Shown: positions 23,039 through 36,268, counted from the first letter of the stretch. The stretch is DNA of 64,000 nt from Trileptium ribeirensis (GCA_030248225.1 JASANE010030191.1:62001-126000); one strand, 5' to 3'. The notes: generated from the letters alone by a model not told the origin. Numbers and translations are program-made.

Positions 23039-24640
23039 TTATTTGCCACGAATTGTCTTAACTTACACATCACAGCTGTGCTGTAGACTGATATACTATA
23101 TTGTGATTCATAATAATAGTAGAAATTGTAGCAGAAGTTGATGTGACTGCCGCAATCGTGCCTGTCATTGCTGGTGCGGCCTATGTCATTTTTAGCGGCT
23201 GGACGCCTCCCGGCTTAGGCTTAATCAATTTGTCGTGTGAGGTGCGAAGCTTACGCGTAGCATTTTGAGAACGACATAGCATTCATTGTTAGCATATCGG
23301 CGTAGAGTTAATGGCAAGGTAATACCAAATAATATGGTAAAAATAGGTTTAACCCTCTAGTTCCTAAACTCGGCGATGCATAGGAATTACTATCACGTCA
23401 AATAGGACGATACGCTCTACAGGTTCCAAATTAGAAACCAATAGTTGCAAATTTTTTGCTAGGTCATACTGTTTCTTGGCTAATGCAGGTTTTCATTACA
23501 ATACAGATTACGGTGAATGAACGAATAGACAGATGTCCCTAAATTTCTTACCCCATATTGAGTTACCATCGCCACTTTTATTGTTAAAAGTATTTATTTA
23601 TGTCTCATTTTACAGTAGCAATGATTAACCAGCTCCTAGTTTTAGACAAAAATCAGTGGCATTTAATAATAATAATCGTCATGGAACTGTCATTGGCTGA
23701 TTCAAAGCTCTACTTTTGGGCTAACAATGTACGTAGTACTTTATTCCGTAGCTATTGATGTTGATTCGACGTCAGTTTTGGCGAAAAAGCATAGTTAATG
23801 GCCTCATCTTAAGTTTAGTCTCGCATATCGATTATATGGTTTTCGTACAAGCTATAACTTGCAGAGAGACCTCGTGCTTGAAATTTTCTTCTATTTCAAC
23901 ATTGTCTAAGATACGTTTTGAGACGTGACAAAATGTGTCAGTTATCAAACTATAAGAATGATTTCTTAGAAATGGCCGTTTTCACATTTAGGGGTTGCCT
24001 TTGTAACTTGATAAACCAAAACATTTTAAAGCGGCGCGATGGGGCAGCAGCACCCCTGCACCAGCTTACAGTACTCGTCACAAAAAATTGTCGCTTTACG
24101 AGCATTGAGTGAATAAAATACCGCTTTACGAGCAGTGAAGTAAGAAACATTTCCCAACGAGCAAGTTGTGCGCGAGCAGTGGTAAATTGTGCCGAGTACT
24201 GTAGGCTAATAATGATATATGAACCCTACGTTATGTATGGGCTCTGGATTAGGTTTAGTACATCGAGGATGGGGTCTACGTAACTTAAGGAAACAATTTA
24301 AATACACACTGTCGTTCACGATGTACAAACCTTAAGATAAGGTCCTTTAATAAGCCATGTACTAAGTTGGGAAGGTGTGGGGGAGGCTTCCTCCCGACGA
24401 AGCCCTGCTCTTTTTTTCTAACGTCCGCCCGTTAAGGTGACTTGTGCCGATAATAGCAAAGCATGCATTTCAATTCCACTCATAAAAGTTATATTGGCCA
24501 ACAAATCGATTGTATTAACTTTGTGTACTAAATATATGTATATCAAAATTATGTTGATAAGAATAAAATGTTTATGTGATGTCTCTTATGCTTCATGTAA
24601 CATATAGCAATCTTATTGAGCGAGTGCGTTATGTGGGGTA
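23039..24640. other. Downstream of TatD, no recognisable gene
   Basis: It includes the presumed 3' UTR of the TatD gene, but no clear AATAAA is seen in the first 100 bases. A short direct duplication of GAGCA/CGCTTTACGAGCA is seen at 24090-24140. Nothing else is assignable. Confidence 0.5.
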
Positions 24641-27600
24641 TTCGTTTGACTTGTTTGTTATATGATTACTTTATCAGTCATAATCACCCTAAGGTAGCAA
24701 AAGCGCTTTATGATAATTATGCGCTCAGCATGTCCTTCTTTCCTCGCTTGAAGGTCTTAGTGGCGCTATAGTTAGCATGCCGTGTAATGCTTTTCCCGAG
24801 GCGAGCAGACCACATGTTTACTCGGTACTCAATAAAATTGTCGCAGATGTTTAGATGCTTCTATTGCGGCGGGTGGGGTGGTATGGATCCGCTCGATTCA
24901 AGGGATTTGGGGTTGTGGTGGGTCCCAAGGGCGTATGCTTCACCGTTCTCTATGCGCTTTCGCTAATGATCGTTTTGTGTGCTTGATGGTTGCAGGTGAC
25001 GACGGCTGCTGGTTGTGGATCTTCTTCCACGTGTCATTCGCAATGTTTTGCTTGCATCTTCTACGCGCTCCCTGGAAAGTGGCATGTTTCTAATTGTTGG
25101 TGGTTTTCTGGGTGGTCGCTTTTTATATTTCACGCCGTCTACGGTTTAACGGGGTTGGCGTGTTTTTATAGATTGGAGCAGCTGTCCCGCTATAGCCAAG
25201 TTGTAGCAAATTATCATTCTGTTGTCCAACACGCTCTGGCTACATTTGGTATCCATGTCAAGCTGTCGGCCAGCCCACAGGCGACTACCGGTTTGCAGCC
25301 AAGAAATTCACTGCGGAACAAATTTTTTATGTAGCAGCCACTCCTGTCTTTGTTAGGAAATTTGGTTTATTTGCAGATGAAGGGCTCACAGATGTAATCC
25401 TGCTACGGCTAAAGCCCAGAATCCAACCCCTAAAATGACTACAGTCAGATTGTACCAGGTATAGTGTTGGTTTTGGTAAACAAACGAATAAGGGAACAAG
25501 AGGGGTTTCAAATATGAACTAATTTAGTATGACTTTAGGAGCTGAAGTCATGCTTATTACGGTTAAACAGATTTTTGTAAAAGCATTCATAGCCCACAGC
25601 AATTGCTTCACTTTCACTACTATTAATATAATTGTGATAACGGGACGCAGCTGCATGGCGAAACTTCCTAACACCATGCCCATACGACCATGGCTATCAT
25701 AACCTCGAGGGTGGACCTGAAATTTTGTAATTTTGCCACTTTTCTTGGTCAGATCCAAGACGCTATGAGCGTAACAGGCTGCAGGCTCGCTTCACGACGT
25801 GTTTTCGAACTCTGCCCGATTGGTTGCGTACTTTTTTAGTATTTTGGTATGACTGTTGAGGTTCCCCAGGATGTTGATACCGAAACCTGCTGCCAGGGCA
25901 TAATGTCCAACCGATGTTCCCTATGCTGGTCTCAAGGAAGTTGTTATGTCTGCCTTAATTTAAAGTGGGATTGCGTGATAATTTAGGTTTACAATGTAAA
26001 GTACCAGTTCAACTCTATTAAATTACTGTCGAACACTTCAACTGTTTGTAGCCTATGTGGCCCCCACAGGGTTCCGACATTCCCTGATAGTTTAACGTCT
26101 GACTATCTAGGTAGTAAGTTGACAACTTTGTTTTGCATTCCTATGTGGTGATGAAGTTTTCTAATAAATTCTATCCGAGGTTTGAGTGTGACATTTCCCG
26201 CCAGTGTTTCCGATGGATAATTTTGGGGATTTCTCGCACCAGGGTTCCTAGAACTCCACGATAGTAACATCAGTAGCAAACCCTACACGTCCAGGCTCGG
26301 GATATTCTCATTCGCCAGCCGGGGCACCCAGCGGCAGCTTTGTCCGTGCGGAAGAGCATATCACATTTTCCAAGTAAATAACACAGAACACAAAGATTGC
26401 TTTTCTAGATTTTATTTCAAGCTTATTTACAATATAAGTTGTACAATGGGATGATAAGCACGATACAATAGCGCAGGTGTTAGATGAAGCGCGGTTTCAG
26501 TAAGTATTCAATGAAGCAGCGCTGCCAACGTACTCCGAACCGATGGTATTTGGGTGGCGAAAGGGAAGACAAAAGCGATAGCGGTCCCGAAAAGTATCGG
26601 ACCAAGTAACGACCATTCTCCAGATACCAAATTTCAGCGACGCTCGACTCAGCTATGGGCCTGTGCGCTTCGAAGCTCGCTCCCAGTGGCGCGCGGCGCT
26701 ACCTCTGATCACGGACAACATCCGTTGGAGAGCCTCCCGAGGAACGAATGCGAGGCGCAAGGCAGAACACACTGGGGGCCCGGAACATCCGCACTACGCG
26801 ACCGAGCGACAATCTGAGGTGCGGGAGCAGTATGCCGACGCAAATGGTTCGGTTACGTGGCGAGTCGGCGTTCCAACACTAAATCTAATGCGGTACAGAT
26901 CAGTGCATTATTATGGTTCAAACCCGAGGCATTAGAGAACAATGCATGGTCATTAATTCAATTATGATATAAATCGGTTTCATATATGAACAAAGTGAAC
27001 GGAACATGATATAATTCAAAAACAGGTTTAGGGATAAACGAATCAGGCGGGCAGACTTTCGTAGTATCTCTCAAACTTGCCCGTAATCTCTATAATAGTT
27101 TTGGTATTATCCCGCCCTGGGGGCGAGTCCAGTGCTGGAATTTTGACAGCGTTCCTTCAAACGGCTGAGCAACTGTCCAAGTAGAATTGTTGTTTCGAGG
27201 TGTTGAGGCAAGGCAATTTTATCTCAGAGTCTAGTTCCTAACTCAAGTTTCGAATAGCCCTGCAGTTGGCTTGATTGGAACATGAAAAATGGACCTAAAA
27301 CGAAGCACGATTATTCTAAGTGAAAGCTGGATTGGCCCCTTCTCGAAGAAATCCATGATTTAGTGCCGTCTTGCTGTGAAATTTAAATATTTGGGTGGGC
27401 TACGCCCTAAACTGGTTCGTAGTCGCCGGGGGCGCGTCTCTGAGCACTTTGAGGGGTCGCCCCTACTGTCTGTTGCAATGGCCTGATTTGGGTGGGGGGC
27501 GAACATGTGCTATCTATGGTTGTCTCTGAGGTGACCAATTTTAGTGTCCTTATAATTCTGACGGCTGATCGTGACTGTCCTGCAGTTAGGTCTTGGCTTG

Positions 27601-28984
27601 CACTCTGGAGTGCGTTTGGCATTTACGCATGGGGTACGGGACGTGACGGGCGTCGGCCCACATTTCGGCGAATATCGTAGTTATCTTGGCACGACTGAAT
27701 AGGTCTGCCGGTTCGCTAGGGACCTGGGGCACGAGGCATTTCGTCGTCGGACGCGTCTGCGCCCCTTTTGGTTGGTGTTCCTTGGTTTGTTTCTGTCTCA
27801 TTTCTTTTGCCCATTTTTTCTCGTTCTTTTCGTTTATCTTTTCCCTACAACTCATCCTATGGCCTTAGAGTACTGTATACGCTGTAGTTGTACAGCGTCT
27901 CGACTGCACTATCAAAATCGTGCAGTCGAGTTATCGTCGACATTTTAGTCGATTCTCCTAAAATATATAGTCCGGAACATCCTGCAGCGGCTTGAATTCT
28001 CCGTGCAGGATCAAGTCTGAAAACTGGAAAGTGAAAAAAAGAGAAACCAGAAGAAGTACATAGCCTAACGTGCAACCAGGAATAAAATAAAAGAGCCGCT
28101 AAACTCAGCGATCAACTCGCTCCAAAGAAAAACGGGTTTTGCACTTGCTCAGTTTGGGGTCAGAACGATTCGCTCGAGGGGGGGCTAGTATTCTTTATTG
28201 GACTTATGATAGTAAGTATTTTGGGGCACATGAACTTGCCTTTAACGAATGAACAGCAACTGGAGATGGCGTCGGGCCATGCCGTCAGTTCATTTTAGTA
28301 GAACCGATTTTCTAGACACTGGCCCCAAACTTAAACCATGTATACGTATTACTGCTAACCGTGGTAATTTTAATAATTTAATCGAAGTAGTTCCAGGGTT
28401 AAAGTAGTGTACCGCCGTACCTTTAATGAGTTACTATTGAGCGGTGTCATAAGGGGCGGTCGGGGGCTGACCTCTAGACAGTGCTCTTATGGCTTTTAAA
28501 TAAAGATCAAACAAGACACTGGCACTACATGAAAGCAAGATAATTTAACTAAGGCAGTACGCAGAAATCGCTTCTTTCGGAAAGCAAACACCTTATGCTC
28601 AAGCTGAGATACTTAGAATTTGTTTAGTCTTTTGTATTCCCCAAATTTTCTTAGCTCATTCGGATAAGCGAAATTTTGGGGCTTCCTAAATCCCAACGGG
28701 CTTTAGGAATTCATCCCTAACTGCAACGTCAGTTCCAGCTCAAACACGGCGTGAGCTTTGAACGGTCTATTAACCTGCAAATTTATAAAGCATAACTGCA
28801 AACAACCAAGCAAGTCCCTACTATTTCGTTGGAAAATATTACCGTGGTCGGCTCAGGAAAATTCGATAACGCTAACTCAAGAGCGGCAAGTCATGTAAAA
28901 CATGGACGAGAAGCGTTCGTTTTGATCTGTCCTACCTAAGACCACGGGGAATCAGAAAGACTTCGACTTTGGTGCCCACAATTT

Positions 28985-29710
28985 AGTACCATCCGTGCAA
29001 TCGCCCACAATGCCCAAAACGGAACTCTACTTGAGGAGGTTTGTAAGGAACGTGTAAAAGCGAGCAAGTCGGCGGGGGAAGCGAGACGTCCAACGACAGA
29101 CGTCCAATCAACCAACCTATGGGGTACGAGGTCGTGCTACTGTCGACTAAATTTCTGTGAATGGCCTGTCACTCTTACCTCTGAGGAAAGTAAACCCACA
29201 TGATCCAGGGTACTCTGAAACTTCATTTACCATCCCGTGCAATCGCCCACAATGCCCAAAACGGAACTCGACTTGAGGAGGTTTGTCAAGGAACGTGTAA
29301 AAGCGTAGCAAGTCGGCGGGGGATGCGATACGCCCAACAATAGACGTCAAATCAACCTATGGGGTACGAGGTCGTGCTACTGTCAACTAAATTTCTGTCA
29401 ATGGCCTGTCACTCTTACCTCTGAGGAAAGTAAACCCACATGATCCAGGGTACTCTGAAACTTCATTTACCATCCCGTGCAATCGCCCACAATGCCCAAA
29501 ACGGAACTCGACTTGAGGAGGTTTGTCAAGGAACGTGTAAAAGCGTAGCAAGTCGGCGGGGGATGCGAGACGCCCAACAATAGACGTCAAATCAACCTAT
29601 GGGGTACGAGGTCGTGCTACTGTCAACTAAATTTCTGTGAATGGCCTGTCACTGTTACCTCTGGGGAAGTAAACCCCATGATCCAGGGTACTCTGAAACT
29701 TCACTTACAA
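28985..29710. repeat. 240-bp tandem array, three copies
   Basis: Unit starts are near 28985, 29230 and 29470, each with CCGTGCAATCGCCCACAATG. Units two and three are nearly identical; the first carries more changes and small length differences. The 67-codon minus-strand frame in two units (29147-29350 and 29387-29590) is a consequence of the repeat. There is no spacer/repeat structure of the CRISPR kind. Confidence 0.9.
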
Positions 29711-30833
29711 TCTTCGATCCGGGGCAGCACTAGCTAGCCCCTTCGCGAGACAGAAGATGTCTGCGCGAGTCCTTCAACAGTCGAATCCCATTACAAATGC
29801 GAGAAACGGAAAGCACCAGAAAGCAAAAATTATTACGAAACCATCCAACAGAAACTCTCGCGTGGGTGCCAGTCAGTAGAGTCGACCAAACTCCGCGCTG
29901 CCGAAGTTGAACTGATTCCAAGAGTTGACGCGTTGGTCGTAACCTCAAAATTTTCACCTATGTTGTAGGATAGCGATTTTGTCGCCATCCAATCGCTGAC
30001 GATTTTTGACGCCCATTTTTTTTTGTTCAAACGCGGTCGCCCAATTAGAAAATTCCCCAAATTTTATTTTTGACAGGTATCGTAAACCCTGGGTCCCCTT
30101 TAGAGAGAGTCGACTTCAATCGAAATCGCCGACATCAAGCTTGAACCCTGTCCCATTTGTATTTTCAAGTTTATGTCAATCAGCTTAAAATTTCTTACCC
30201 AAAACCCATCAGTCAAATCTTTAAACCTCTTACCCAACCTAAATCGTACGTTATTCCCCAACTTTCCCACGAAAGTGATTGAATTACCTGTCAAATTCGA
30301 AACCAGTATGTCGACTTATGTGTGGGAATAGTCGGAATAAGCTAGGAATTTATCTTCGTTACAGGCCATTCTCGTCTTCATGTCCTCATTTATCAAATTT
30401 CGTTAGCTAAATCGTATATATCTGTGAAGCTAAACTCCAATTGTTCGGCGAGTTAACGGTCCCATCCATCGTGTGCGCAAGCTTCCTAAAAGTTCAACTG
30501 GGTGCTAAATTCTTTCATCCAACCCATGGATCAACATGCAAACATTGCACGTTTATATGTCGGCTTGTGGGATAAAGCCAAACATTCCTTTTTGACATAT
30601 CCCCAAGTGTCGTGGCATGGTGTTTCTAAGCGTCCCCAGGGGGAACCGGTGACGGGAATGAACCCATCTCGCGGTTGGGAGTGCGACATACTCCCAGGGG
30701 CTCGTAACTACCAGGAGGCCCTGGTCGGGGGCCTTGGGAACCCACGGGTGTGCCCTAAACACACCCCCATTCGTTCTCAATCGTTCATGTGCAGTCCGTC
30801 CTGTTTTTTGTCCTCTCCTCATATATAAGTCCA

Positions 30834-30872
30834 CATATATATATATAGATACATATAGATACACATATAAAA
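30834..30872. repeat. TA/TAGATACATA-rich microsatellite
   Basis: A run of alternating T and A followed by TAGATACATATAGATACACATA. A similar, shorter run is at 32020-32050. Confidence 0.8.
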
Positions 30873-31189
30873 ACTCATGAACACACACACAAGACATGCA
30901 GGCGGCCTGAGCGACACAAAGGTCGCTCAAGTTCGCAACGGAAACACACAACACAACAGCAACAACCGACCAAAGAAGTCGGTTACAGAAGGAAAAAGAG
31001 AAAGAGCGAAAAGGGCAACCAGGACACCGAGAGCGAAAATTAGGGGCACGGCAGGGAAGCGGGACAAGGTATATCCCGGGGTTTTTTCGAGGGGCTGGGG
31101 TGAGATTCGGTCCCAGGACGTAGAACGGGGCCGATCGATACCAAACATGAGGTGGAAGCAGTAGCGGGTCAAGACCCACATATGGGTTC

Positions 31190-31610
31190 TGACATATGTA
31201 AGTAAATTGGGCTTCAGCGGCCTTTCCCGCGCTAACGGTTGGGCGGAGTGACGCCCGCCAGGTATCGTTGGACTCGCCTTGGAAGGGCAATTCGAACGAG
31301 GGATCATGTCCTTGTCCGGAGCGCAGCGGTTAGAGGGCACTAAAATCACCACAGATAGAGTGTCAATGGTGATGTGGGCGGTTTCGTCGGCCGTCCCGGG
31401 TTAACGGGGCAACTGGCGGAGGCCCGCCGGGTATATTTGGAGATGTCTCAACGTGGTGAACGCAATGAGGGGCGGTTTGTCTAGTTTCGATTCAGAAATG
31501 AATTTTCGGTTGTTTTGTACCCACTTTTAGTTGGTCTTCCGAACTAGGGGCACTTTGGCGGGTTATGGCGGGCTAGCGAGAAGTCGGGCGGAGGCCCGCC
31601 GTATATCGCC
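31190..31610. repeat. Three spaced copies of a GC-rich hairpin motif
   Basis: GGGCGGAGTGACGCCCGCC near 31250, GGCGGAGGCCCGCCGGG near 31415 and GGGCGGAGGCCCGCC near 31587, about 170 bp apart. Each has GG(T)TA or GTTAACGG-like sequence just upstream and GTAT(AT) just downstream. The stems are GGGCGG/CCGCC type. This may be a diverged tandem repeat whose hairpin was preserved. Confidence 0.6.
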
Positions 31611-33450
31611 GAAAGCAGGCTAATAGAATGAGGGGTCACATGTGCACATGTAATGTCAGGGATCAAGCACGGGGTTGGTGCAAGACAGACGGGATTTTAT
31701 GTCAAATTTTCGTAGTGAATTATGCACTGGTCACGAAACAGAAAGATAACTCATATAACAGCGGGGTGACTTATCAGGTCGAGAGCCGCCTGGTTTCGTT
31801 AGATACCTCAATGGGTAGACTACTCAAAGACATGTACAATTCCGGTCGATGATTCGGCGGTAAGAAGAAAGACCGGCTACCAGAGCGCTATTCAAGCGAT
31901 TTTGGGGCTTTGAGGACGAGGAAACATTGAGATCTCGCACCGTATACCAACGCTGTGGAAAAGAGAGGATTTGTCCGGTGGGGCGGGAAAAAGGAAGTAC
32001 CGGGGCGAGACAACCAACTATACAAACACATATATATCTGTACATATACCTAAGTTCTACTCCGGACCTTTGTCATCAGCCAAACTTAGCGTAAGTAGCG
32101 GCTGTTAGTTTCCAGTTGACGTGTCTGTCCCCTGATTTAAAGTTAAGTCCTGGTGCGATTAGGGTCATTTTGGCCTCAACAGGAAACCCGTAAAGTTCCC
32201 TATAGGAAAATACTCGGGTCTTTTTCCCGAAATTGGAGCCGTTAGACGGCTACGGGTTGACAAACGAGCCCGGTGACCGTTAATTCCGAGTAATCAGACG
32301 CTACCGTACCCCTGATTTAAGTCTTTAGCTTTTCGTCGTTTCCGTGACCACGGCGACGTGTATTACGTGCTACCATGGTTACATATGTTATTCAGCTTGC
32401 GTTGATCACTAGCTTGCTAATGGTCTAACTCGATTATTCAGTGGCCTCCTATCCCTGAACAGTCGCAACTCTGAAGTTCCAATGGAGAAATAGACGCAAG
32501 TGGTCGAGTTGCGTTCGGGTCTCCTGTCTTGGCGCCAGTTAGAGGCTTTTTCCTATTCTTCCTCTTTCTAAATTTGAACGCTTGGTCAAAGTAGGCTTCT
32601 TATAGGCTCGCGTGAGCCCGTCCAAACATACGATGATAAAATAGACATGCAATGCAATATCAATGACAAAAATAAGCGTATAAAATAGCAATAAGCAATG
32701 TGATTAGTGGCGACCATGGCACCGTGAAACATACCTTACTGTGTGAGTTTCATTCCCACAAACCATGTCTGGTTCGTTTTGAGACGCCTTTAAGTAATTT
32801 CAACGCCCAAATCTTGCAAAGCGTACGTAACGGGCCGGAACGGTTCTGTTGCATAACATTTTCTCCAATACAATGACTATATTCTGATGCGACAACACAT
32901 TTACACAAAAGTGCACTTTTTTCAAACAGGTATTCATTTTTCATTGCGTTTTAAGGGCAATTTTTCGTTCTAGTATGCTTCAGCCGGATGTCCGACTGCT
33001 TAACATGGTCGAGCGCCAGCTTTCACCGCCATTGTTCAACACTATATGACTCCCTCTGCTAACAAAATGAGTTTATCTTTTCGGAAAAATAACATTTGGT
33101 CGCGCATTGGTTAGTCTAACCTTGGGCACATGCCTCAGACCGTTTCCGTTTATATGTCATAGTGTTAAAGGCGGGTAGGTGCGTCGTCGGAAATTTAAAA
33201 AAGCCGCCAGTTAATCGGGCCTTAACAACAACGATCAGAACCCAGTCTGAAACGCACCAATCGGCAAATGTTCTTTATCATTTCGGGTTTCAAAAGAGTC
33301 GCTTTCTTTGGAGTAAATTTTTTTCAGTTCCCGGCGTTTACCCGTTGTTTGAGAAACCGCAAAGTAAAAAAATAACTTGGTGTTAGATTAGGCGAGTCAT
33401 CAGGTATTGAAATGGACTTCGGCGGCCGAGCCCTTTGCAGGGAAGTTTTC

Positions 33451-34952
33451 TTCAAAAAATTTCGTCCTTTCACAATGTAGCGGGGCGGAGCAATTGGTTT
33501 GAATAATATAATATATAATATTGATCTAAACATAAATAAAACACTTTAAAGACTTATACTTATGCGACACCCGATATTTTCTTGCTTGAAATAAACGCAG
33601 ATCTGCAGATTATTTTTTAACACGTTACACATTGGCACGTGCACTGAAAAGGCACTGCATTTATATGATATGAACACATAAAAATAAATCTTGACGTCCT
33701 AAAACTAGTGTTTGATTAGCAATAAATATGCTGGGCTTAGCCGCCGAAAGCGAGTCTGCTGACTGCCGACGTCCGAACCTACACGAACCTCTCGTTGTTG
33801 TACCCACTTCGTCGCATTGCCATCTTATAGCTGATGATTCAGGTGGTGTGAAACAAAAGGCGTAATTTACCTTTCTCGTCCAACGAAAAATGCACATCGT
33901 ATATTGGCAAGTGCGAATATTAGGAAAATTGTGATTTAAAGTGCTTTTCTACTGTAACACATATTTCTTTGGGTTAGTTTGAGGGTCTTAATCGTTGCAA
34001 TATAAATTGGATATTGCTTATTGAACATAAATTGTCTGAACACCTTTAGTGCATGCCCACGGCATTAATTGCGTTTTCATTTGCGTTCGTTTATACGTGC
34101 TGAGTGTTGCGTGTCGCCATAATGGGAGCTGTTAGTTTCTGGAAAGATCTATCACCAACTTCGTAATACTTCTTCGCTTGCACATTATGAGTTTAAATTC
34201 AGCACTACGTTTCAGATTTTCTACGTCACTTCATTTTGATGTAATTGCATAGCATGTTCTTGTTGACTGAACTGTATATTGATGCATTTTTTCGTTATTA
34301 TCAGTTTTGCGGTACGTTTTTGACGGTCTTGTCTCTGTCGCTATAACAGATATGGGTAAGTTATTTTTTGAATATTTCCGTTTTATAGTTTTAGTAAGCC
34401 TTTATTTCTATTTTCTCGGAATATAATTCTTTTTTAATAGTTAAGCGAAATGGATTATATTGAGTAGTTATCGCAAATATTTTCATTTTCAACAAATTTG
34501 TATACCAATGAACTGAACTTTATAAAATAATGTTCTTAGAATAAAAATGAAATTAATCAAAGGTTCAAAATTTTACATAATGTGAAAGGTGTATAGAATA
34601 CTCTTCGCAGAATATAGTCTCGTGGCCACTGATTTCCTGATATTTCAGCATTTGAACTTGCTTCTTTCTTCTTAATCATTTTTAATTGTGTACGCCCAAT
34701 GCTTTTTTATTCAAAACGTTTAACAGGATACGCAGATTTAATTAATGAAAGGAGCAGTTAATGGTTATCAATGTTTTTTTCAAACGGGATTTATTCATTT
34801 ACAAGATCACCGGTTTAATCAATAAAAGTTGTCGCATAACTGATGACATTCGGAAAATTTTGTCCAAACACTTCAATATCTGTGCTATTTCATATAGCAT
34901 TAACCGCAAAAATTCTACTATAATTACATTAGGTACTTTTCATTCATTTCAG
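33451..34952. other. Upstream region of the RRM gene
   Basis: AT-rich. At 34343-34362 a CTATAACAG is followed by ATATGG and GTAAGTT, which looks like a minimal ATG-bearing exon. Its phase (1) does not fit the next exon, which starts in phase 0, so I do not join them. No other gene is seen. Confidence 0.35.
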
Positions 34953-35066
34953 GCGACAAGTGGTTTATTCGGGTTGATCCAGAAGGTGGAAGTTGGAACA
35001 TTCCACAGAACTGTGAAGATCAATGTCGGGAGGACCTTTACGTTAGTTGATAACACAATATCCAAG
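34953..35066 (+). CDS. RRM protein exon, linker and start of RRM
   Basis: The acceptor TTCATTTCAG and donor TCCAAG before GTGCG bound 114 bases, exactly 38 codons, phase 0 at both ends. The last residues, GRTFTLVDNTISK, read as beta strand 1 (RNP2 region) of an RNA recognition motif and join directly to the next exon. The exon before it is not identified. In another frame the same bases run into TGA early, so the phase 0 reading is preferred. Confidence 0.6.
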
Positions 35067-35655
35067 GTGCGATAACCAGGGATGTTAAGCTTTTGAATTA
35101 TACGCTTACAGCTCAAAATACGTTCATAGTACCCACACAGACTTCACTCAATACCATGTCTTCAGTGAATCTTCCATTTATCTAAAAAAATCAAAAGATT
35201 CGAGGAATGCTGAGTGGGACACAAATGTGTTAATTGGATTCACTGTAATATACAAAATGAGTTGATCTGAAATGATTTCGGCAGGATATATTTTGTCTTT
35301 GGGAACATTATTATGTAGGTGATTCTCCCAGTTCATCGGGGCCTTCCGTTAACTGGGGAACCAGAAAATAATGTAACTGCCGGAAAATGACAAGTATGTT
35401 TTATCTACTATTTAACACCTGATTGCGATTATGCATATCTATTAACAGAGTATTTTAGCGATTTTTACCCCTCAGGGAACAACGTCATTTTTTAGCTAAA
35501 CTAAGTATAATGTAGCATATTTTTTGCCCATCAAAATTAACTAATTTCTTGTCGAATAGGAAAGTACCTGAGGGCATGAAATGATGGGAGGCCAAAATTA
35601 CCTGGAGTTAGACCGATATACTCTTCTTTCGCTACTTGGAGAAGCCAATGATATA

Positions 35656-36255
35656 ACACAATGAAATAACAACATGACGTGTGTGGTATATCATTGCGCT
35701 GGCAATTTTGATCTTGGCTGGACTTACGTTTGGGCCATTGCATGATAATATATGAGGGGTCGAGCAAATTTCACACTGTGTTCGAGAGTAAATATTTTTG
35801 CTCTCTGATGTCAGTAGCTCTAGTACTTATTGCAGAAACTTTTTGCAGCTAAATCAAACTCTATTACGAATAATGGTAATTGACAGCAAGAGGAACTAAA
35901 GCGCAAAGCTGATATTTTGGACCTTGCATGAATTCTAAGTTTTAAAATTTTGTTGAACACAATGAAATAACAACATGACATGTGTGTGGTATATCATTGC
36001 GCTGGCAATTTTGATCTTGGCTGGACTTACGTTTGGGCCATTGCATGATAATATATGAGGGGTCGAGCAAATTTCACACTGTGTTCGAGAGTAAATATTT
36101 TTGCTCTCTGATGTCAGTAGCTCTAGTACTTATTGCAGAAACTTTTTGCAGATAAATCAAACTCTATTACGAATAATGGTAATTGACAGCAAGAGGAACT
36201 AAAGCGCAAAGCTGATATTTTGGATCTTGCATGAATTCTAAGTTTTAAAAGTTTG
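35656..36255. repeat. Tandem duplication of ~300 bp inside the RRM intron
   Basis: 35656-35956 and 35957-36255 match nearly throughout, from AACACAATGAAATAACAAC to CATGAATTCTAAGTTTTAAAA, with only a few substitutions, so it is recent. The second copy ends about 15 bases before the acceptor of the RRM exon at 36269. It has no coding function. Confidence 0.9.
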
Positions 36256-36268
36256 TTTGTTATTATAG

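Larger units (their letters stand above)
24641..33450. other. GC-richer block without recognised genes
   Basis: The base composition changes by eye, to roughly half G+C over many lines against about one third in the flanks, and the common repeat families A-H are absent. Several open frames of 60-245 codons occur on both strands, but none shows a family motif or the splice context seen in the real genes of this window. A broken frame at about 29755-30330 on the plus strand has fairly protein-like text with at least four stops. It could be an old foreign or retroelement insertion. Confidence 0.45.

Noticed and set aside
24680..24705. CCCTAAGGTAGCAAAA, like the core of mitochondrial large-subunit rRNA
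   Set aside because: Only about a dozen bases match; the neighbouring conserved rRNA blocks are absent, so no mitochondrial insertion can be claimed.
26905..26930. GGTTCAAACCC, like a tRNA T arm
   Set aside because: No A box or acceptor stem in the preceding 70 bases.
29147..29590. Two identical-looking 67-codon minus-strand frames
   Set aside because: They arise from the 240-bp tandem repeat, and no family is recognised.
28985..29710. Regular repeats resembling a CRISPR array
   Set aside because: Whole 240-bp units repeat with no unique spacers, and the DNA is eukaryotic.
30553..31290. 245-codon minus-strand open frame
   Set aside because: It crosses a TA microsatellite and GC-rich repeat sequence, overlaps a 95-codon frame on the other strand, and shows no domain or splice context.
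31315..31345. GCGCAGCGGTTAGAGG, like a tRNA A box
   Set aside because: No matching B box at tRNA distance and no cloverleaf; the nearest GTTTCGATTC is about 160 bases away.
34343..34362. ATATGG before GTAAGTT as first exon of the RRM gene
   Set aside because: It ends in phase 1, but the next exon starts in phase 0; joining them gives an early stop.
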